From positions 1 to 64,000 of the forward strand of contig JALHOC010000007.1 in the NCBI GenBank assembly GCA_022843225.1: DNA of 64,000 bases. The letters are read 5' to 3'. The number at the start of each line of letters is the position of its first letter. Positions within the stretch are counted from its first letter, which is position 1. Of the stretch, positions 23,528 through 32,967 are shown piece by piece. The DNA comes from Hyphomonadaceae bacterium (GTDB lineage: Bacteria; Pseudomonadota; Alphaproteobacteria; Caulobacterales; Aquidulcibacteraceae). The notes under the pieces are model-generated. The model saw only the letters and a list, made by a program, of their open reading frames with translations. It searched no databases and was not told the origin of the DNA. A program made the position numbers and the translations under genes.

Positions 23528-24619
23528 GTGAGTTCCGTGGCGCGCACCCTTTCCGATCTCCGCCGCTACGCCATCGCGCGTTCCTTGTTCGCGCCAACAA
23601 CATTGCCGCGCGCCATCCAGCGCCTCGGCTTCGTGCAAGCCGATCCGATCCGCGCGCCAGCCCGCGCGCAGGATTTGACGCTGCGCCATCGCGTACGCGG
23701 CTACAAAGTCGGAGACTTGGAGCGCCGATATCCGCGCCTGCCCATCGAGGAAGATTTCTTGGTCAATTACGGGTTTTTGCCGCGCGCCACACACGCGCTG
23801 ATGCACCCCCGCACCCCGCGCCGCGCGTGGACAAAGGCGCAGCAAGCGAAGGCCGCCAGCGTTCTCGCGCTCGTGCGCGAGCGCGGCGTGGTGCATCCGC
23901 GCGACGTCGACGCCACGCTTCAACACGGCAAGATCACCAATTGGTTCGGCGGCAAGACCAACGCGACGACGTACCTCCTCGATGGCCTGCACTATCGCGG
24001 CGACCTCCGCGTCGCGGGCCGCGAGCGGGGCGTGCGGCTCTACGCGCTGCGCGAGCCAACTCTGCCAGCGCCAAACGCTGAGGCGGCGATGGACACACTC
24101 GTCGATCTCATCCTCGCCAAGTATGCGCCGCTGCCCGAGCGCTCGCTCGGGGACTTGATCACCTTGTTGCGCGGCGGCGCGCCACAATGGGCGCATGCGC
24201 GGCGAGACGCCTTCGCGCGCGCGCGCCGCCGCGCGCCTTCCGTGGAAATTGACGGCATTCGCTGGTTCTGGCCCGACGGTGAGAATCCCCGCGCCGCGCG
24301 GTGGGTCGCCGATGACGAGGTGCGATTCCTCGCGCCGTTCGATCCGGTGGTGTGGGATCGACGTCGCTTCGCGCTGTTCTGGAATTGGACCTACACATTC
24401 GAGGCCTACAAGCCTGCGCCCAAACGCGTGCGCGGGTACTACGCTCTACCGCTGCTGTGGCGCGACCGCGTAATCGGCTGGGGCAATCTCGCGGTCAGGG
24501 ACGGCGGCCTTCATGCTGACATCGGCTACCAATCCGGCGCGGCGCCGCGTGGCAAGGCGTTCATACATGCACTTGATGAGGAGCTTTCCCGGATGCGGGC
24601 GTTTCTCCAAATACTCTAA
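23528..24619 (+). CDS. YcaQ/AlkX-type DNA glycosylase (winged-helix)
   Basis: A 363-residue HTH_42 family protein. The segment RLGFVQADPI carries Q37-x-D39, matching the catalytic Q-x-D pattern described for YcaQ/AlkX (AlkZ relatives use Q-x-Q). The C-terminal FLAPFDPVVWDRRR and FEAYKPAPKRVRGYYALPLLW blocks are also family hallmarks. YcaQ excises bulky N7-alkylguanine lesions and unhooks interstrand crosslinks in DNA. The start is a GTG 10 bp after the DsbA remnant; its stop overlaps the convergent AsmA gene by 4 bp. Confidence 0.85.
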   Translation: MSSVARTLSDLRRYAIARSLFAPTTLPRAIQRLGFVQADPIRAPARAQDLTLRHRVRGYKVGDLERRYPRLPIEEDFLVNYGFLPRATHALMHPRTPRRAWTKAQQAKAASVLALVRERGVVHPRDVDATLQHGKITNWFGGKTNATTYLLDGLHYRGDLRVAGRERGVRLYALREPTLPAPNAEAAMDTLVDLILAKYAPLPERSLGDLITLLRGGAPQWAHARRDAFARARRRAPSVEIDGIRWFWPDGENPRAARWVADDEVRFLAPFDPVVWDRRRFALFWNWTYTFEAYKPAPKRVRGYYALPLLWRDRVIGWGNLAVRDGGLHADIGYQSGAAPRGKAFIHALDEELSRMRAFLQIL

Positions 24620-26574
24620 TTCGACGCCGATGCTGTGCGCGCCGCACCTTCCACTTGGGTCACACGCGTCTGTATCTCACGCAACGCCCGATCGTTCATG
24701 TCCCCGGCATAGGCGAACTGTCCGAAGGGCCCGCGCACCGCGAACGGAATGACGATCCCGCCTCTTGGCGAGCGCGGCGCCAGCCGCGCATCCAGACGAC
24801 GCGCTGGTAAATCGATCACGCCAATACCAGGGATGCGCAGGTCCGGCGTGTTGAAGGTAAGGTCGCGCGTCGCCATCACGCCATCGGAGATCAGGAATGT
24901 GCCTGAGAAGCCGTTGAACGCGGTGCGCGCTTCCGGGGCGATCAATTCGCCGCGCAACGCGTTGCGGATGGTGCGCGACACCCCGCCGAGATCGACGCCG
25001 TGCAGCGTGCCGGAAACAATCTCAAGATGCACGCGCCCGTCGGCGGCGGCGGTCATCTGCTCTTGCGTGCGCCCTCGCGTGCGCAGGAATACGGTGAGTT
25101 CGCCGCGCCCCTCGACATTGGTAAAATTAATGGCGTCGGTGAGAAATGGCCGCGTCGCGATGCCGTCGAACGCAAAATCTTGCAATAGACGAACGCTCGG
25201 CTCGCGCGCGTCAATCTCGAAACGCCCGCGGCCCGATCCGCCATAAAGCGTGAGATTGTGCAAGGTCGCCGCGAGGTAGCCGTCATTGATAACTAGATTG
25301 AGTCGCCCGCTATCGACACGCATGTGCTGCACCAGCACGGCATGGGTGACCAATTCCAGGTCGGCGTTGAACGCGCGTAGGCCGGAGAAATCGATCGGCG
25401 TTTCGCTGGGCGTTTCCTGCAGATCGAGCGCGCGCGGCGCGGCTTCGACGGCGGCGATTTCGGCGGTGGGCGTCGGTGGAGCGTCGGCGGTAGGCGGCGT
25501 GATTTGCGCCTCCGCTGTAGCGGCGACGGGCGCTTGGCCGGAAATGTAGGGGTTCAGGTCGAAGTCGAACAATTCAAGGCGCCCACTCAGATAGGGTTTG
25601 CCCCGCAATTCAGAGAGCACAAAATCGCCGCGCCCGGAGATGCGGTCGAGCGTGAAACTCGCATTGGAAAAGTCATAGCGCCCGCCGCCAACCGCGATGC
25701 GTCCGGAGACCTGAAACGCCTCCAGCCCAACGCCGCCCTGGATTGGGGAGCCCGCCCACGTTGTGAGCTGGCGCAGGCTTGGCCCGGAGGCTTGCACCGC
25801 GCCGGCGATTTCGCCCGACGCGGCGGTGGTTTGCCCATTGAAAGATGCGCTCACCAGTTCGCCCGCGAGATCCAGCTTGAGCCGCGTCGGCTGCCCGCTC
25901 ATCGCCGCGCCGGGCGCGGCGAGTTCTATCGCCACGTCGACCATACGATCATTATACCGGAAGCCGCCCTCCGCGCGCATCGGCGCGTCAAGGCTGGTGA
26001 GCGCAGTGCGCAGGTCGAGATCGCCCAATTGCCACCCGGCGCCGCGGCGCGCGTCGAAAAAGCTAACTTCACCGCCAGCGATGCGAATTTCGCGCAGGCT
26101 GGTGCGCGCCACATCAACAATCGGCTCGCTTGGCCGTGTTGGGGGCGGTGGCGAAGAGCCAGACGGGCGCGGCGCGGGCGTCAAAATCCAATTGGGCCGC
26201 CCCTCGGCATCGACTTCAAGCGCGATGCGCGGCTGTTGGAAGATAAGACGCCGGACCACGACTTGCCGATTGAGTAGCGGCTGCAACTCGACGCCGACAT
26301 GGATGTCTTCGGCGGTCAAGAACGCCGGGGCGCGGCCGCCCGCAACATTAGCCAAAGAAGCGCCCGCAGCATGAACGCCAAGCGTCGGCCAATAGCTCAC
26401 ACCGACGCTGCCGGAAATCGTGAGGTCGCGCCCGGTCGCGCTTTCTACGGCCCTCTCCACCTCCGCGCGCACGTCAATCCGCGACACGAGATAGGCAAGA
26501 GCCCCCGCCCCAATCAGAGCCGCCGCCAAGAGCGCGCCCACGATATAAAGAACCCAGCGCAACCAAGCGTTCAT
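24616..26574 (-). CDS. AsmA family protein
   Basis: A 652-residue protein with an N-terminal membrane anchor (LRWVLYIVGALLAAALIGAG) followed by a long periplasmic beta-rich region. The N-terminal chorein-like part includes VESATGRDLTISGSVGVSYWPTLG and the C-terminal AsmA-2 part GGSGRGRFEIDAREPSVRL and FSGTFLISDGVMATRDL. A Pro/Thr/Ala-rich linker lies near 340-375. AsmA proteins are now viewed as bridge-type lipid carriers between inner and outer membranes. It is a single gene, divergent from the CobW-family gene across 69 bp. Confidence 0.9.
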   Translation of the reverse strand: MNAWLRWVLYIVGALLAAALIGAGALAYLVSRIDVRAEVERAVESATGRDLTISGSVGVSYWPTLGVHAAGASLANVAGGRAPAFLTAEDIHVGVELQPLLNRQVVVRRLIFQQPRIALEVDAEGRPNWILTPAPRPSGSSPPPPTRPSEPIVDVARTSLREIRIAGGEVSFFDARRGAGWQLGDLDLRTALTSLDAPMRAEGGFRYNDRMVDVAIELAAPGAAMSGQPTRLKLDLAGELVSASFNGQTTAASGEIAGAVQASGPSLRQLTTWAGSPIQGGVGLEAFQVSGRIAVGGGRYDFSNASFTLDRISGRGDFVLSELRGKPYLSGRLELFDFDLNPYISGQAPVAATAEAQITPPTADAPPTPTAEIAAVEAAPRALDLQETPSETPIDFSGLRAFNADLELVTHAVLVQHMRVDSGRLNLVINDGYLAATLHNLTLYGGSGRGRFEIDAREPSVRLLQDFAFDGIATRPFLTDAINFTNVEGRGELTVFLRTRGRTQEQMTAAADGRVHLEIVSGTLHGVDLGGVSRTIRNALRGELIAPEARTAFNGFSGTFLISDGVMATRDLTFNTPDLRIPGIGVIDLPARRLDARLAPRSPRGGIVIPFAVRGPFGQFAYAGDMNDRALREIQTRVTQVEGAARTASASN

Positions 26575-26643
26575 GAGCCGCCCCCACCTTTTGCTAGACC
26601 CTAGCCGCTAGCGCCGCCCGCCGGAATAGCTATCTAGGGGCCT

Positions 26644-27693
26644 ATGACCACCATGACACAGCCCGTTCCCGTTACCGTGCTCACTGGCTTCCTGGGTGCT
26701 GGCAAAACCACCCTCTTGAACCGCATTCTCACTGAGCAACACGGCAAGAAATACGCCGTCATTGTCAACGAGTTCGGTGAAATCGGCATCGACAACGACC
26801 TCATCGTCGATGCCGACGAGGAAGTATTCGAGATGAACAATGGCTGCGTGTGCTGCACGGTCCGCGGTGACCTCATCCGCATCATTGAAGGTTTGATGAA
26901 GCGAAAGGGGCGCTTCGACGCCATCCTGGTGGAAACCACCGGCCTTGCGAAGCCCGCGCCTGTCGCGCAGACGTTCTTCGTCGATGCCGACGTCCGCGCC
27001 AAGACCAAGCTGGACGCCATTGTCACGGTCGCCGACGCCAAGCATTTGCTGGGGCAGCTTGCCAGCCAAGAAGAAGCCGTCGAGCAAATCGCGTTCGCGG
27101 ACGTGATCCTGCTCAACAAAACCGATCTGGTCAGCGCTGAAGAGCTTGCGGTCGTCGAACGCCAAATTCGCGCCATTAACGCGACCGCCCGCGTTCACCG
27201 CATGCAGCGAGGCAATATCGCGCTGGATCAAATCTTAGGGTTGGGCGCGTTCGATCTCGAACGCATCACCGAAATCGATCCACACTTCCTGCCCGACCAC
27301 GATTGCGACGATGCCTGCGCACACCATCACGACCACGGCCATGATCACCAGCACGATCACCACCATCATGACGACGCCCATGACCACGTCGCCGCTTCCG
27401 GTATTGCAAGCGTCTCCCTCGCGACCGACAAGCTGATCGATCCCAACAAGCTTCTGCCCTGGCTGAATGATCTGACCCAAGCGCGCGGGGCGGATATCTT
27501 ACGCCTCAAGGGCATTTTCGCTTTCCCCGACGAACCCAAGCGCTTCGTGGTTCAAGGCGTGCACATGATCATCGAGGGCGATACTCAACGCGATTGGCGC
27601 GAGGACGAAAAGCGCCTGTCGCGCCTCGTTTTCATCGGCCGCGATCTCGATCGCGAGGAACTCGAGGCCGCTTTCGCGAAATGCGCGGCATGA
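26644..27693 (+). CDS. CobW/COG0523 GTPase, zinc-type metallochaperone
   Basis: A 349-residue G3E GTPase: Walker A GFLGAGKTT (15-23), NEFGEIGIDN, the metal-binding CxCC motif (C68-V-C-C71), NKTDL for guanine specificity and a C-terminal CobW_C domain. Between them a His/Asp-rich loop (about 218-245, more than a dozen His) could buffer or deliver zinc. COG0523 proteins pass metal to client enzymes, often in zinc shortage; the His loop favours Zn, Co or Ni rather than cobalamin synthesis, since no cob genes are present. No Zur box was recognised upstream. Dispersed palindromes separate it from the next gene. Confidence 0.9.
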   Translation: MTTMTQPVPVTVLTGFLGAGKTTLLNRILTEQHGKKYAVIVNEFGEIGIDNDLIVDADEEVFEMNNGCVCCTVRGDLIRIIEGLMKRKGRFDAILVETTGLAKPAPVAQTFFVDADVRAKTKLDAIVTVADAKHLLGQLASQEEAVEQIAFADVILLNKTDLVSAEELAVVERQIRAINATARVHRMQRGNIALDQILGLGAFDLERITEIDPHFLPDHDCDDACAHHHDHGHDHQHDHHHHDDAHDHVAASGIASVSLATDKLIDPNKLLPWLNDLTQARGADILRLKGIFAFPDEPKRFVVQGVHMIIEGDTQRDWREDEKRLSRLVFIGRDLDREELEAAFAKCAA

Positions 27694-27710
27694 GTCCTCA
27701 GACTCTGTCC

Positions 27711-27876
27711 GTTCCCCCTCCCCTAGAGGGGGAGGGGGTTAGGGGGTGGGGTGATCCTACGGCTGCGCATGTGCCTGCGGATACGTGGAGCAGATCACGT
27801 TCGCGCGTTGCACGACTTGCAACAGCGCTACTCACCCCCACCCCTGCCCCTCCCCCCTCCAGCGGGAGGGGATATG
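27711..27876. repeat. Inverted pair of G/C palindromic elements
   Basis: Two copies of one G-rich element lie in opposite orientation. The left (about 27711-27751) reads CCCTCCCCTAGAGGGGGAGG followed by TTAGGGGGTGGGG; the right (about 27828-27872) is its inverted counterpart. Each can form a hairpin and the two can pair with one another over about 40 bases. Such units recur between alphaproteobacterial genes and may act as a terminator for the CobW-family gene. Confidence 0.7.
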
Positions 27877-27892
27877 CTGGTGTCCACGCATC

Positions 27893-28882
27893 ATGACCCT
27901 TCCCGGCCAACAGCGCGCGCTCGATCTCGGCGCAAGCGTCACGAGCACACATTGGATCGGCCCAACCGCTCTCTTCGCGCTGGGCGACGGCGCGGTCGTC
28001 ACCGCCTCCGCCGACGGCGCGACAGATCGCATCCAAGTTCATGACGGCGCGATCTTATGCGCGTGCGCGCATCCCGACGGCAAACGCCTCGTTACTGGCG
28101 GCGACGATGGCAGGCTCATCGCGCTGGGCGAAGGCGGTAATCTCACGCCGCTCTTGGAGACGCGCGGCAAATGGGTCGATCACGTCGTCGCGAACCCCGT
28201 CTCAGGCGCCCTCGTCGCCAGCGTCGGCAAGCAGGCTGTTGTGCTGCAGAAGGACAAGGAAACGCATCGCTTCGAGCATCCCTCGACAATTGGCGGGCTC
28301 GCGCTCGACGCCAAGGGCCGCCGCCTTGCCGTTAGCCATTATGGCGGCGCTACGTTGCGTTACGCGCTTGCCGGCGACGATCCTGGCGTGGCGCTCAAAT
28401 GGATCGGCTCCCATCTGCTCGTTTCGATCTCGCCGGACGCCGATTACGTGATCACAGCGATGCAGGAGAACGCGCTGCACGGCTGGCGCCTGCCGGAGAA
28501 GACCGATCTCAAGATGGATGGGTACCCGGCGAAGACGAAGAGCCTATCCTGGGACAAGCGCGGGCGTTGGCTCGCGACCTCCGGCGCCGACAGCGCCATC
28601 GTGTGGCCGTTCGTTGGAAAGCTCGGCCCCCAGGGTAAGGCGCCGCTCCAATTAGGCCAACGCGCGGCCTTAGTGAGCGCGGTGGCGTTCCATCCCAACG
28701 AGGAATTGCTTGTCATCGGCTATGCCGACGGCGCGGGAGCACTTGCGCGCTTCTCGGATTCCGCCGTGTTGGACTTGGTTCCGCCGGGCGATGGTCCGGT
28801 AACCGCAATCGCTTGGCGCAGCGATGGCCGCGCGGTCGCGCTCGGCGACGATTCGGGGCGCGGAACATTGATTGAGTTCTAG
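27893..28882 (+). CDS. WD40 repeat protein
   Basis: A 329-residue beta-propeller protein with at least six WD40-like blades, for example HPDGKRLVTGGDDGRLIAL, DKRGRWLATSGADSAIVW and HPNEELLVIGYADGAGALARF. There is no signal peptide, so it is cytoplasmic. WD40 propellers are scaffolds; the partner is unknown. I place the start at ATG 27893 because the upstream frame runs through the palindromic repeat. It follows the CobW-family gene on the same strand, and this pairing occurs in related genomes, which hints at a link with metal delivery (inference). The stop overlaps the convergent YciI gene by 4 bp. Confidence 0.82.
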   Translation: MTLPGQQRALDLGASVTSTHWIGPTALFALGDGAVVTASADGATDRIQVHDGAILCACAHPDGKRLVTGGDDGRLIALGEGGNLTPLLETRGKWVDHVVANPVSGALVASVGKQAVVLQKDKETHRFEHPSTIGGLALDAKGRRLAVSHYGGATLRYALAGDDPGVALKWIGSHLLVSISPDADYVITAMQENALHGWRLPEKTDLKMDGYPAKTKSLSWDKRGRWLATSGADSAIVWPFVGKLGPQGKAPLQLGQRAALVSAVAFHPNEELLVIGYADGAGALARFSDSAVLDLVPPGDGPVTAIAWRSDGRAVALGDDSGRGTLIEF

Positions 28883-29178
28883 GCTTTAGTTAGCGCGCTT
28901 TCGCCAACCACCGTCACCCATTCGCGCACGCGCCAAGACTTGACGACGCCGTTGAGCACATACGGATCGACGCGAGCGAAATCCTCTGCAATTTGTGGTG
29001 TTTCGGCTTTGAACAGAAACATGCCTAGAGGAGGATCATCCTCCGCGAACGCGCCGCCGAGTTGCAATTCATCGCGCGCGACAGAGCCCTTCGCATGCTC
29101 CAGATGCATCGCCCGGTGCAGCGCGCGCCGCTCGCGGAAATCGGCGGGATAGTCGTAGAAGAGGACGAAGTGTTTCAT
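28879..29178 (-). CDS. YciI-like protein
   Basis: A 99-residue YCII-type protein (dimeric ferredoxin-like fold): MKHFVLFYDYPADF at the start, RALHRAMHLEHAKG with the conserved His, GMFLFKAETPQIAEDFARVDPYVLNGVV in the second half with its Asp-Pro-Tyr. Members are related to muconolactone isomerase-like folds and only some have a known activity (chloro- or nitro-aromatic turnover). The ATG overlaps the stop of the preceding gene (ATGA), so it is the last gene of the nuo transcription unit. Confidence 0.82.
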   Translation of the reverse strand: MKHFVLFYDYPADFRERRALHRAMHLEHAKGSVARDELQLGGAFAEDDPPLGMFLFKAETPQIAEDFARVDPYVLNGVVKSWRVREWVTVVGESALTKA

Positions 29179-29792
29179 GGCGTAGATTGGCGCGTTTTTT
29201 CATCCCTAGCCTGCAGTACCCGCAGGCGCTTCATAAGGCCTTCGGCCGCCCCCTGAGCAATCGTGCTCTCAGGAAATTTTTGGAACTGCAGCAAGAGCAT
29301 CCAGGACCATGAGACTACATCGCTCTTGACACTGTCACTCCAGCGCACGCTATCGGCTGTTGGCATCAACTCCGAAACATACTGGTCAAGCACGAGTTCG
29401 GCTTGCTCACTCGCAACTGCCAATTCATAGCAGATTCCCTGCAGGTCGAGAGAGCTGACGTACTCCTCAGCATCCCGTCTGCACCTAACAATAACATCGA
29501 TAAGAAAGGTGAGCCTGTTAACGAGCCGACCGGTCCTCTCATGTCCGGCAACATCGGCAGGAAAGGCTCGGAGCGACGCCGCTAACTCAGCTGACGTTTG
29601 CGCGATCTCGCCGACCGTCTCGATAAAAACCTCGATCGCGTGAAGCCTCCGCTGCTCCCGAAGTTGGGAGAGGGCCATGGGCACAGCTACAAACGCGGCA
29701 ACCACAGCCGCTACGCCCGCAAGCGCTCCGAGCATTTGGGCCCAATCCACGGGACTGCAAGTTGCCAAGCTGCCCCAGGTACAAGTGGTCAT
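29175..29792 (-). CDS. Hypothetical single-span membrane protein
   Basis: A 205-residue protein (from ATG 29792, which overlaps the nuoF stop as TGATG). A hydrophobic helix (MLGALAGVAAVVAAFVAVPMAL, about 20-41) is followed by a helical cytoplasmic domain with RRLHAIEVFIETVGEIAQTS and many Glu/Arg residues. I do not recognise the family. Its position directly after nuoF, where nuoG would normally follow, makes it an insertion or replacement at the break of the complex I operon. Confidence 0.6.
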   Translation of the reverse strand: MTTCTWGSLATCSPVDWAQMLGALAGVAAVVAAFVAVPMALSQLREQRRLHAIEVFIETVGEIAQTSAELAASLRAFPADVAGHERTGRLVNRLTFLIDVIVRCRRDAEEYVSSLDLQGICYELAVASEQAELVLDQYVSELMPTADSVRWSDSVKSDVVSWSWMLLLQFQKFPESTIAQGAAEGLMKRLRVLQARDEKTRQSTP

Positions 29793-31102
29793 CACTCCGC
29801 CGCCACCATGCGCACTTGATGCACGCCTTTCGCGGCGCGGTAGCGATCGATGCGTTGTTCGATCTCGCCGCGGAAGCAGCGGATCAGGCCTTGGATCGGC
29901 CACGCGGCGGCGTCTCCCAACGCGCAGATCGTGTGGCCTTCAACCTGACCTGCCACGTCGAGCAGCAGATCGATCTCGCTGTGATCGGCCTCGCCTGTGA
30001 CCATCCGCTCCAACACCCGCCACATCCAGCCCGTGCCTTCGCGGCACGGCGTACACTGGCCGCAGCTTTCGTGTTTGTAGAAATACGCCAAGCGCGAGAT
30101 GGCGCGGATCATGTCCGTGGATTGATCCATCACGATCACCGCCGCTGTGCCAAGGCCCGAGCGATGCGGCGCCGCCGACAGCGAGTCGAAATCCATGAGC
30201 ATGGTCTCGCTCTCTTGCGCGTTGATCATGCGCACCGAGGAGCCGCCCGGGATCACGGCTTTCAGATTTCCCCAGCCGCCGCGCACGCCGCCGCAATGTT
30301 CCTCGATGAGTTGCTTCAGTGGAATGCTCATCGCCTCTTCGACATTGCACGGCTTGTTCACATGGCCGGAAATGCAAAACACTTTCGTGCCGGTATTGTT
30401 GGCGCGGCCGATGCCGGCGAACCATTTCGCGCCCCGGCGAATGATCGTCGGCGCCACCGCGATGCTCTCGACATTGTTCACGGTCGTAGGGCAACCATAG
30501 AGGCCGACATTGGCCGGGAACGGCGGCTTCAGGCGCGGTTGGCCTTTCTTGCCTTCGAGGCTTTCGAGCAGCGCGGTCTCCTCGCCGCAAATATACGCGC
30601 CGGCGCCGTGGTGCATGTAGAGATCGAAATCCCAGCCATGCACATTGTTCTTGCCGATGAGTTTCGCTTGGTACGCTTCCGCGATCGCGCGCTCCATCGC
30701 TTCGCGCTCGGCCACGTACTCACCGCGAATATAGATGTAGCAGGCATGTGCCCCCATCGCGAACGACGCCACCAGGCACCCCTCGATCAGCAGATGCGGA
30801 TCGTGGCGCATGATGTCCCGATCCTTGCAGGTGCCTGGCTCGGACTCGTCGGCGTTCACAACGAGATAGTGTGGGCGATCCTTGATCTCCTTGGGCATGA
30901 AGGACCATTTCAGCCCGGTCGGGAAGCCCGCGCCGCCGCGACCCCGCAGGCCGCTATCCTTCACCTGCTGAATGATCCAGTCGCGCCCGCACGCGATCAT
31001 GTCCTTGGTTCCGTTCCAGGCGCCGCGCGTCTTTGCGTTCTCTAGGTCCGCGCCGTGACGGCCGTAGAGATTGAGGAAGATGCGATCCTTGTCCGCGAGC
31101 AT
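29792..31102 (-). CDS. nuoF: NADH-quinone oxidoreductase subunit F
   Basis: 436 residues. It binds FMN and NADH and is the electron entry point of complex I on the cytoplasmic arm. Visible motifs: [13 protein letters not shown] (about 54-66, FMN site), [19 protein letters not shown] (NADH site) and [12 protein letters not shown] (three of the four Cys of the N3 4Fe-4S cluster; the fourth lies in the C-terminal region). Full length for the family. It follows a small membrane protein gene by 4 bp. The usual next gene, nuoG, is absent. Confidence 0.97.
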   Translation of the reverse strand: MLADKDRIFLNLYGRHGADLENAKTRGAWNGTKDMIACGRDWIIQQVKDSGLRGRGGAGFPTGLKWSFMPKEIKDRPHYLVVNADESEPGTCKDRDIMRHDPHLLIEGCLVASFAMGAHACYIYIRGEYVAEREAMERAIAEAYQAKLIGKNNVHGWDFDLYMHHGAGAYICGEETALLESLEGKKGQPRLKPPFPANVGLYGCPTTVNNVESIAVAPTIIRRGAKWFAGIGRANNTGTKVFCISGHVNKPCNVEEAMSIPLKQLIEEHCGGVRGGWGNLKAVIPGGSSVRMINAQESETMLMDFDSLSAAPHRSGLGTAAVIVMDQSTDMIRAISRLAYFYKHESCGQCTPCREGTGWMWRVLERMVTGEADHSEIDLLLDVAGQVEGHTICALGDAAAWPIQGLIRCFRGEIEQRIDRYRAAKGVHQVRMVAAE

Positions 31103-31106
31103 GCGA

Positions 31107-31349
31107 TTATTTCCCCAACATCATGAAGGCGCGAAGCCCAAACCAGAGCGCTCCGATTGCAGGCGCGACCACATAGCCGCTCGTCATGGAGCGATGCTCG
31201 ACGCCAAACATATAAGCCGCGACGCCGGCGCAGCCGATCGCCGCGAACACATAGATCCAGCGCGCGCCCGTGCGCGCGACGCCGCCGAGCGAGATCGGCT
31301 CGAAACGCGGCCGCTTGGGCGCCGCATCGGTGGCGTTCACCTCGTTCAC
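31107..31349 (-). CDS. Small two-helix membrane protein in nuo operon
   Basis: An 80-residue protein between nuoE and nuoF, overlapping the nuoE stop by 4 bp. It has a soluble N-terminus ([13 protein letters not shown]) and two hydrophobic segments ([19 protein letters not shown] and [18 protein letters not shown]). Similar short hydrophobic proteins sit within nuo operons of other alphaproteobacteria; a role as a complex I accessory or assembly factor is plausible but unproven. Confidence 0.7.
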   Translation of the reverse strand: MNEVNATDAAPKRPRFEPISLGGVARTGARWIYVFAAIGCAGVAAYMFGVEHRSMTSGYVVAPAIGALWFGLRAFMMLGK

Positions 31350-31999
31350 ACTTTCTCCGGCAGGTTCGGCAGTGTGATTTTCTTCGCGAGTGAGCCATCG
31401 AACAGCGAGGCATCCGTAAGCACAGTCGCATCGCCCTCCGGCGCCGAGGTTTGGCGGCCCAGCGCTGAACCCGGCGTCACGCTCTCCCCGCGCGCAAGCT
31501 TGTCCATCAGCGCCTCAAACGCCCCGGGCGTGAGGTCCTCGTGGTAATAATCATGGATCGCCACGACCGGCGCGTTCACACAGGCGCCGAGGCATTCCAT
31601 CTCTTCCCAGGAGAAGAGCCCGTCGGCGCTCACTGCGTGCGCCTCGCCGATGCGGCGTTTGCACAACGCTTTCAAGTCCTCCGACCCGCGCAGCATGCAG
31701 GGCGTGGTGCCGCAGACTTGCAGATGGTGCTTACCGACCGGATGCAGGTGAAACATCGTGTAGAAGGTCGCGACTTCAAGCACGCGGATGGGCGCCATGC
31801 CCAAAAGTTCCGCGATAGCGCGGATCGCGGGCTCGCTGACCCAACCCTCCTGCTTCTGCACCAGCCACATGATTGGGATCACTGCCGATTGCTTACGGTC
31901 AGGTGGATATTTCGCGATCCACCAGCGCGCTTGCTCCATGGTGGCAGACGCGAAGGCGAAGCTTCCGGGTTGCTCTGCGGCGAGACGACGAGCGCTCAT
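31346..31999 (-). CDS. nuoE: NADH-quinone oxidoreductase subunit E
   Basis: A 217-residue thioredoxin-fold subunit carrying the N1a 2Fe-2S cluster. The ligands are seen as CGTTPC and CLGAC (with VNAPVV). The ATFYTMFHLHPVGKHHLQ segment is the family's most conserved. A C-terminal extension of about 50 residues (SVTPGSALGRQTSAPEGD onward) is longer than in E. coli and typical of alphaproteobacterial and mitochondrial 24-kDa homologues. It is preceded 7 bp upstream by a SnoaL-like gene. Confidence 0.96.
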   Translation of the reverse strand: MSARRLAAEQPGSFAFASATMEQARWWIAKYPPDRKQSAVIPIMWLVQKQEGWVSEPAIRAIAELLGMAPIRVLEVATFYTMFHLHPVGKHHLQVCGTTPCMLRGSEDLKALCKRRIGEAHAVSADGLFSWEEMECLGACVNAPVVAIHDYYHEDLTPGAFEALMDKLARGESVTPGSALGRQTSAPEGDATVLTDASLFDGSLAKKITLPNLPEKV

Positions 32000-32006
32000 C
32001 TTTCTC

Positions 32007-32339
32007 TCACTTCACGAAATCGACGCGGGCGATGAGCCCATTCTTGACGGTGTAGATAGCAAGCGCCTCGAAGTGCGGGCCCTCAGGGCCGCGCGACACC
32101 GCTTCATGATCGATCACCACATCGCCCAGCCCGATGCGGTTCACGACACGCGCGCGATTGTTCGGGTATTGCGCGAACATCGCCGCATAGCGCGCCCGCA
32201 GCTCGCCGCGGCCGCTCTGCGTGATCGCGCCATTCAGGTCAGCGATGACGCAATCCTCGGCATAGGTCGCGACAAACGCCTCCATGTCTTGCGCGTTGTA
32301 AGCGTCGAGTTGTCGCTGAACCAGATCGACGGCGCTCAC
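32007..32339 (-). CDS. SnoaL/NTF2-like protein in nuo operon
   Basis: A 110-residue protein with the NTF2/SnoaL cone fold: VQRQLDAYNAQDMEAFVATYAEDCVI at the start, REELRARY-type helix and YTVKNGLIARVDFVK at the end. Active-site Asp/His positions are partly present, so it may be a small isomerase or only a binding module. It overlaps the preceding 64-residue gene by 4 bp. Such genes occur in nuo operons of related bacteria with no known function. Confidence 0.78.
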   Translation of the reverse strand: MSAVDLVQRQLDAYNAQDMEAFVATYAEDCVIADLNGAITQSGRGELRARYAAMFAQYPNNRARVVNRIGLGDVVIDHEAVSRGPEGPHFEALAIYTVKNGLIARVDFVK

Positions 32340-32530
32340 AGATCGCGCTCCTCGGCGATAAACCCTTCGCCCATCATCTTGTCACGCACCATCAGCACTT
32401 TGTGACGACCGCCTTTTTTGAGCAGGAAGCAGTGCTGGAACATGCCGCTTGAATCGATCGCGGCGCTGTACTGGATGACCTCCCATCCCTGTGCGGCCAA
32501 CGCGCTCAAGGGTGTCTGCGTCGTGCTCAT
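32336..32530 (-). CDS. Small hypothetical protein in nuo operon
   Basis: A 64-residue soluble protein: a short N-terminal helix (LSALAAQGWEVIQYSA), then beta-like segments (GMFQHCFLLKKGGRHKVLMV) and KMMGEGFIAEERDL. The W-E-V-x-Q-Y pattern recalls small DUF4177-type proteins but I cannot assign it. Start and stop both overlap neighbours by ATGA, so it is translated with the operon. Confidence 0.65.
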   Translation of the reverse strand: MSTTQTPLSALAAQGWEVIQYSAAIDSSGMFQHCFLLKKGGRHKVLMVRDKMMGEGFIAEERDL

Positions 32531-32967
32531 GCGGGGGCCCTCCGCGCCTCGATCTCGTCCAGCTTGACGAGCGCCTGCGTCGCGTCATCGCGCGCTTTCA
32601 GCAAGCTCGCGCGTCGAAAGGCGCGCAGATAGGTCGACAGCACCGGCGCTTTCAACAAGACCCCGCGCCGTACCGCGATCATCAACAGCAACGCCGGCAG
32701 CCAGGCGAGCGATTGGGTTCCCGCGCCGCCCGGCATATCCATGCCGCGCGCCTCCATGAACTGCATGCGCACCGGAACAAGCACAAACCCGATCAGCAAG
32801 CCTATCGTCAGCCCCTGGATCGCGGCGCCAATGCGCACGCGTGTGGGCATATGCTCCACATGCGCGGGTTTGAACGCCAGAAATGCGTACAGCACGTACC
32901 CGACCATTATCGCGAGCGCGACCGCGCCCTCGATCCACAGCATAAGCGGCGTGTGCGCGCTGCTCAC
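32527..32967 (-). CDS. Hypothetical membrane protein in nuo operon
   Basis: A 146-residue protein with three hydrophobic segments (about 9-29, 47-65, 84-97) and a basic helical C-terminus ([26 protein letters not shown]). Its start overlaps the nuoD stop by 4 bp. No family is recognised. Because it is inserted between two soluble-arm subunits yet is a membrane protein, an assembly or docking role is a reasonable guess only. Confidence 0.65.
   Translation of the reverse strand: MSSAHTPLMLWIEGAVALAIMVGYVLYAFLAFKPAHVEHMPTRVRIGAAIQGLTIGLLIGFVLVPVRMQFMEARGMDMPGGAGTQSLAWLPALLLMIAVRRGVLLKAPVLSTYLRAFRRASLLKARDDATQALVKLDEIEARRAPA

Noticed and set aside
29762-31045. Plus-strand ORF of 427 codons
   Set aside because: Antisense to nuoF.
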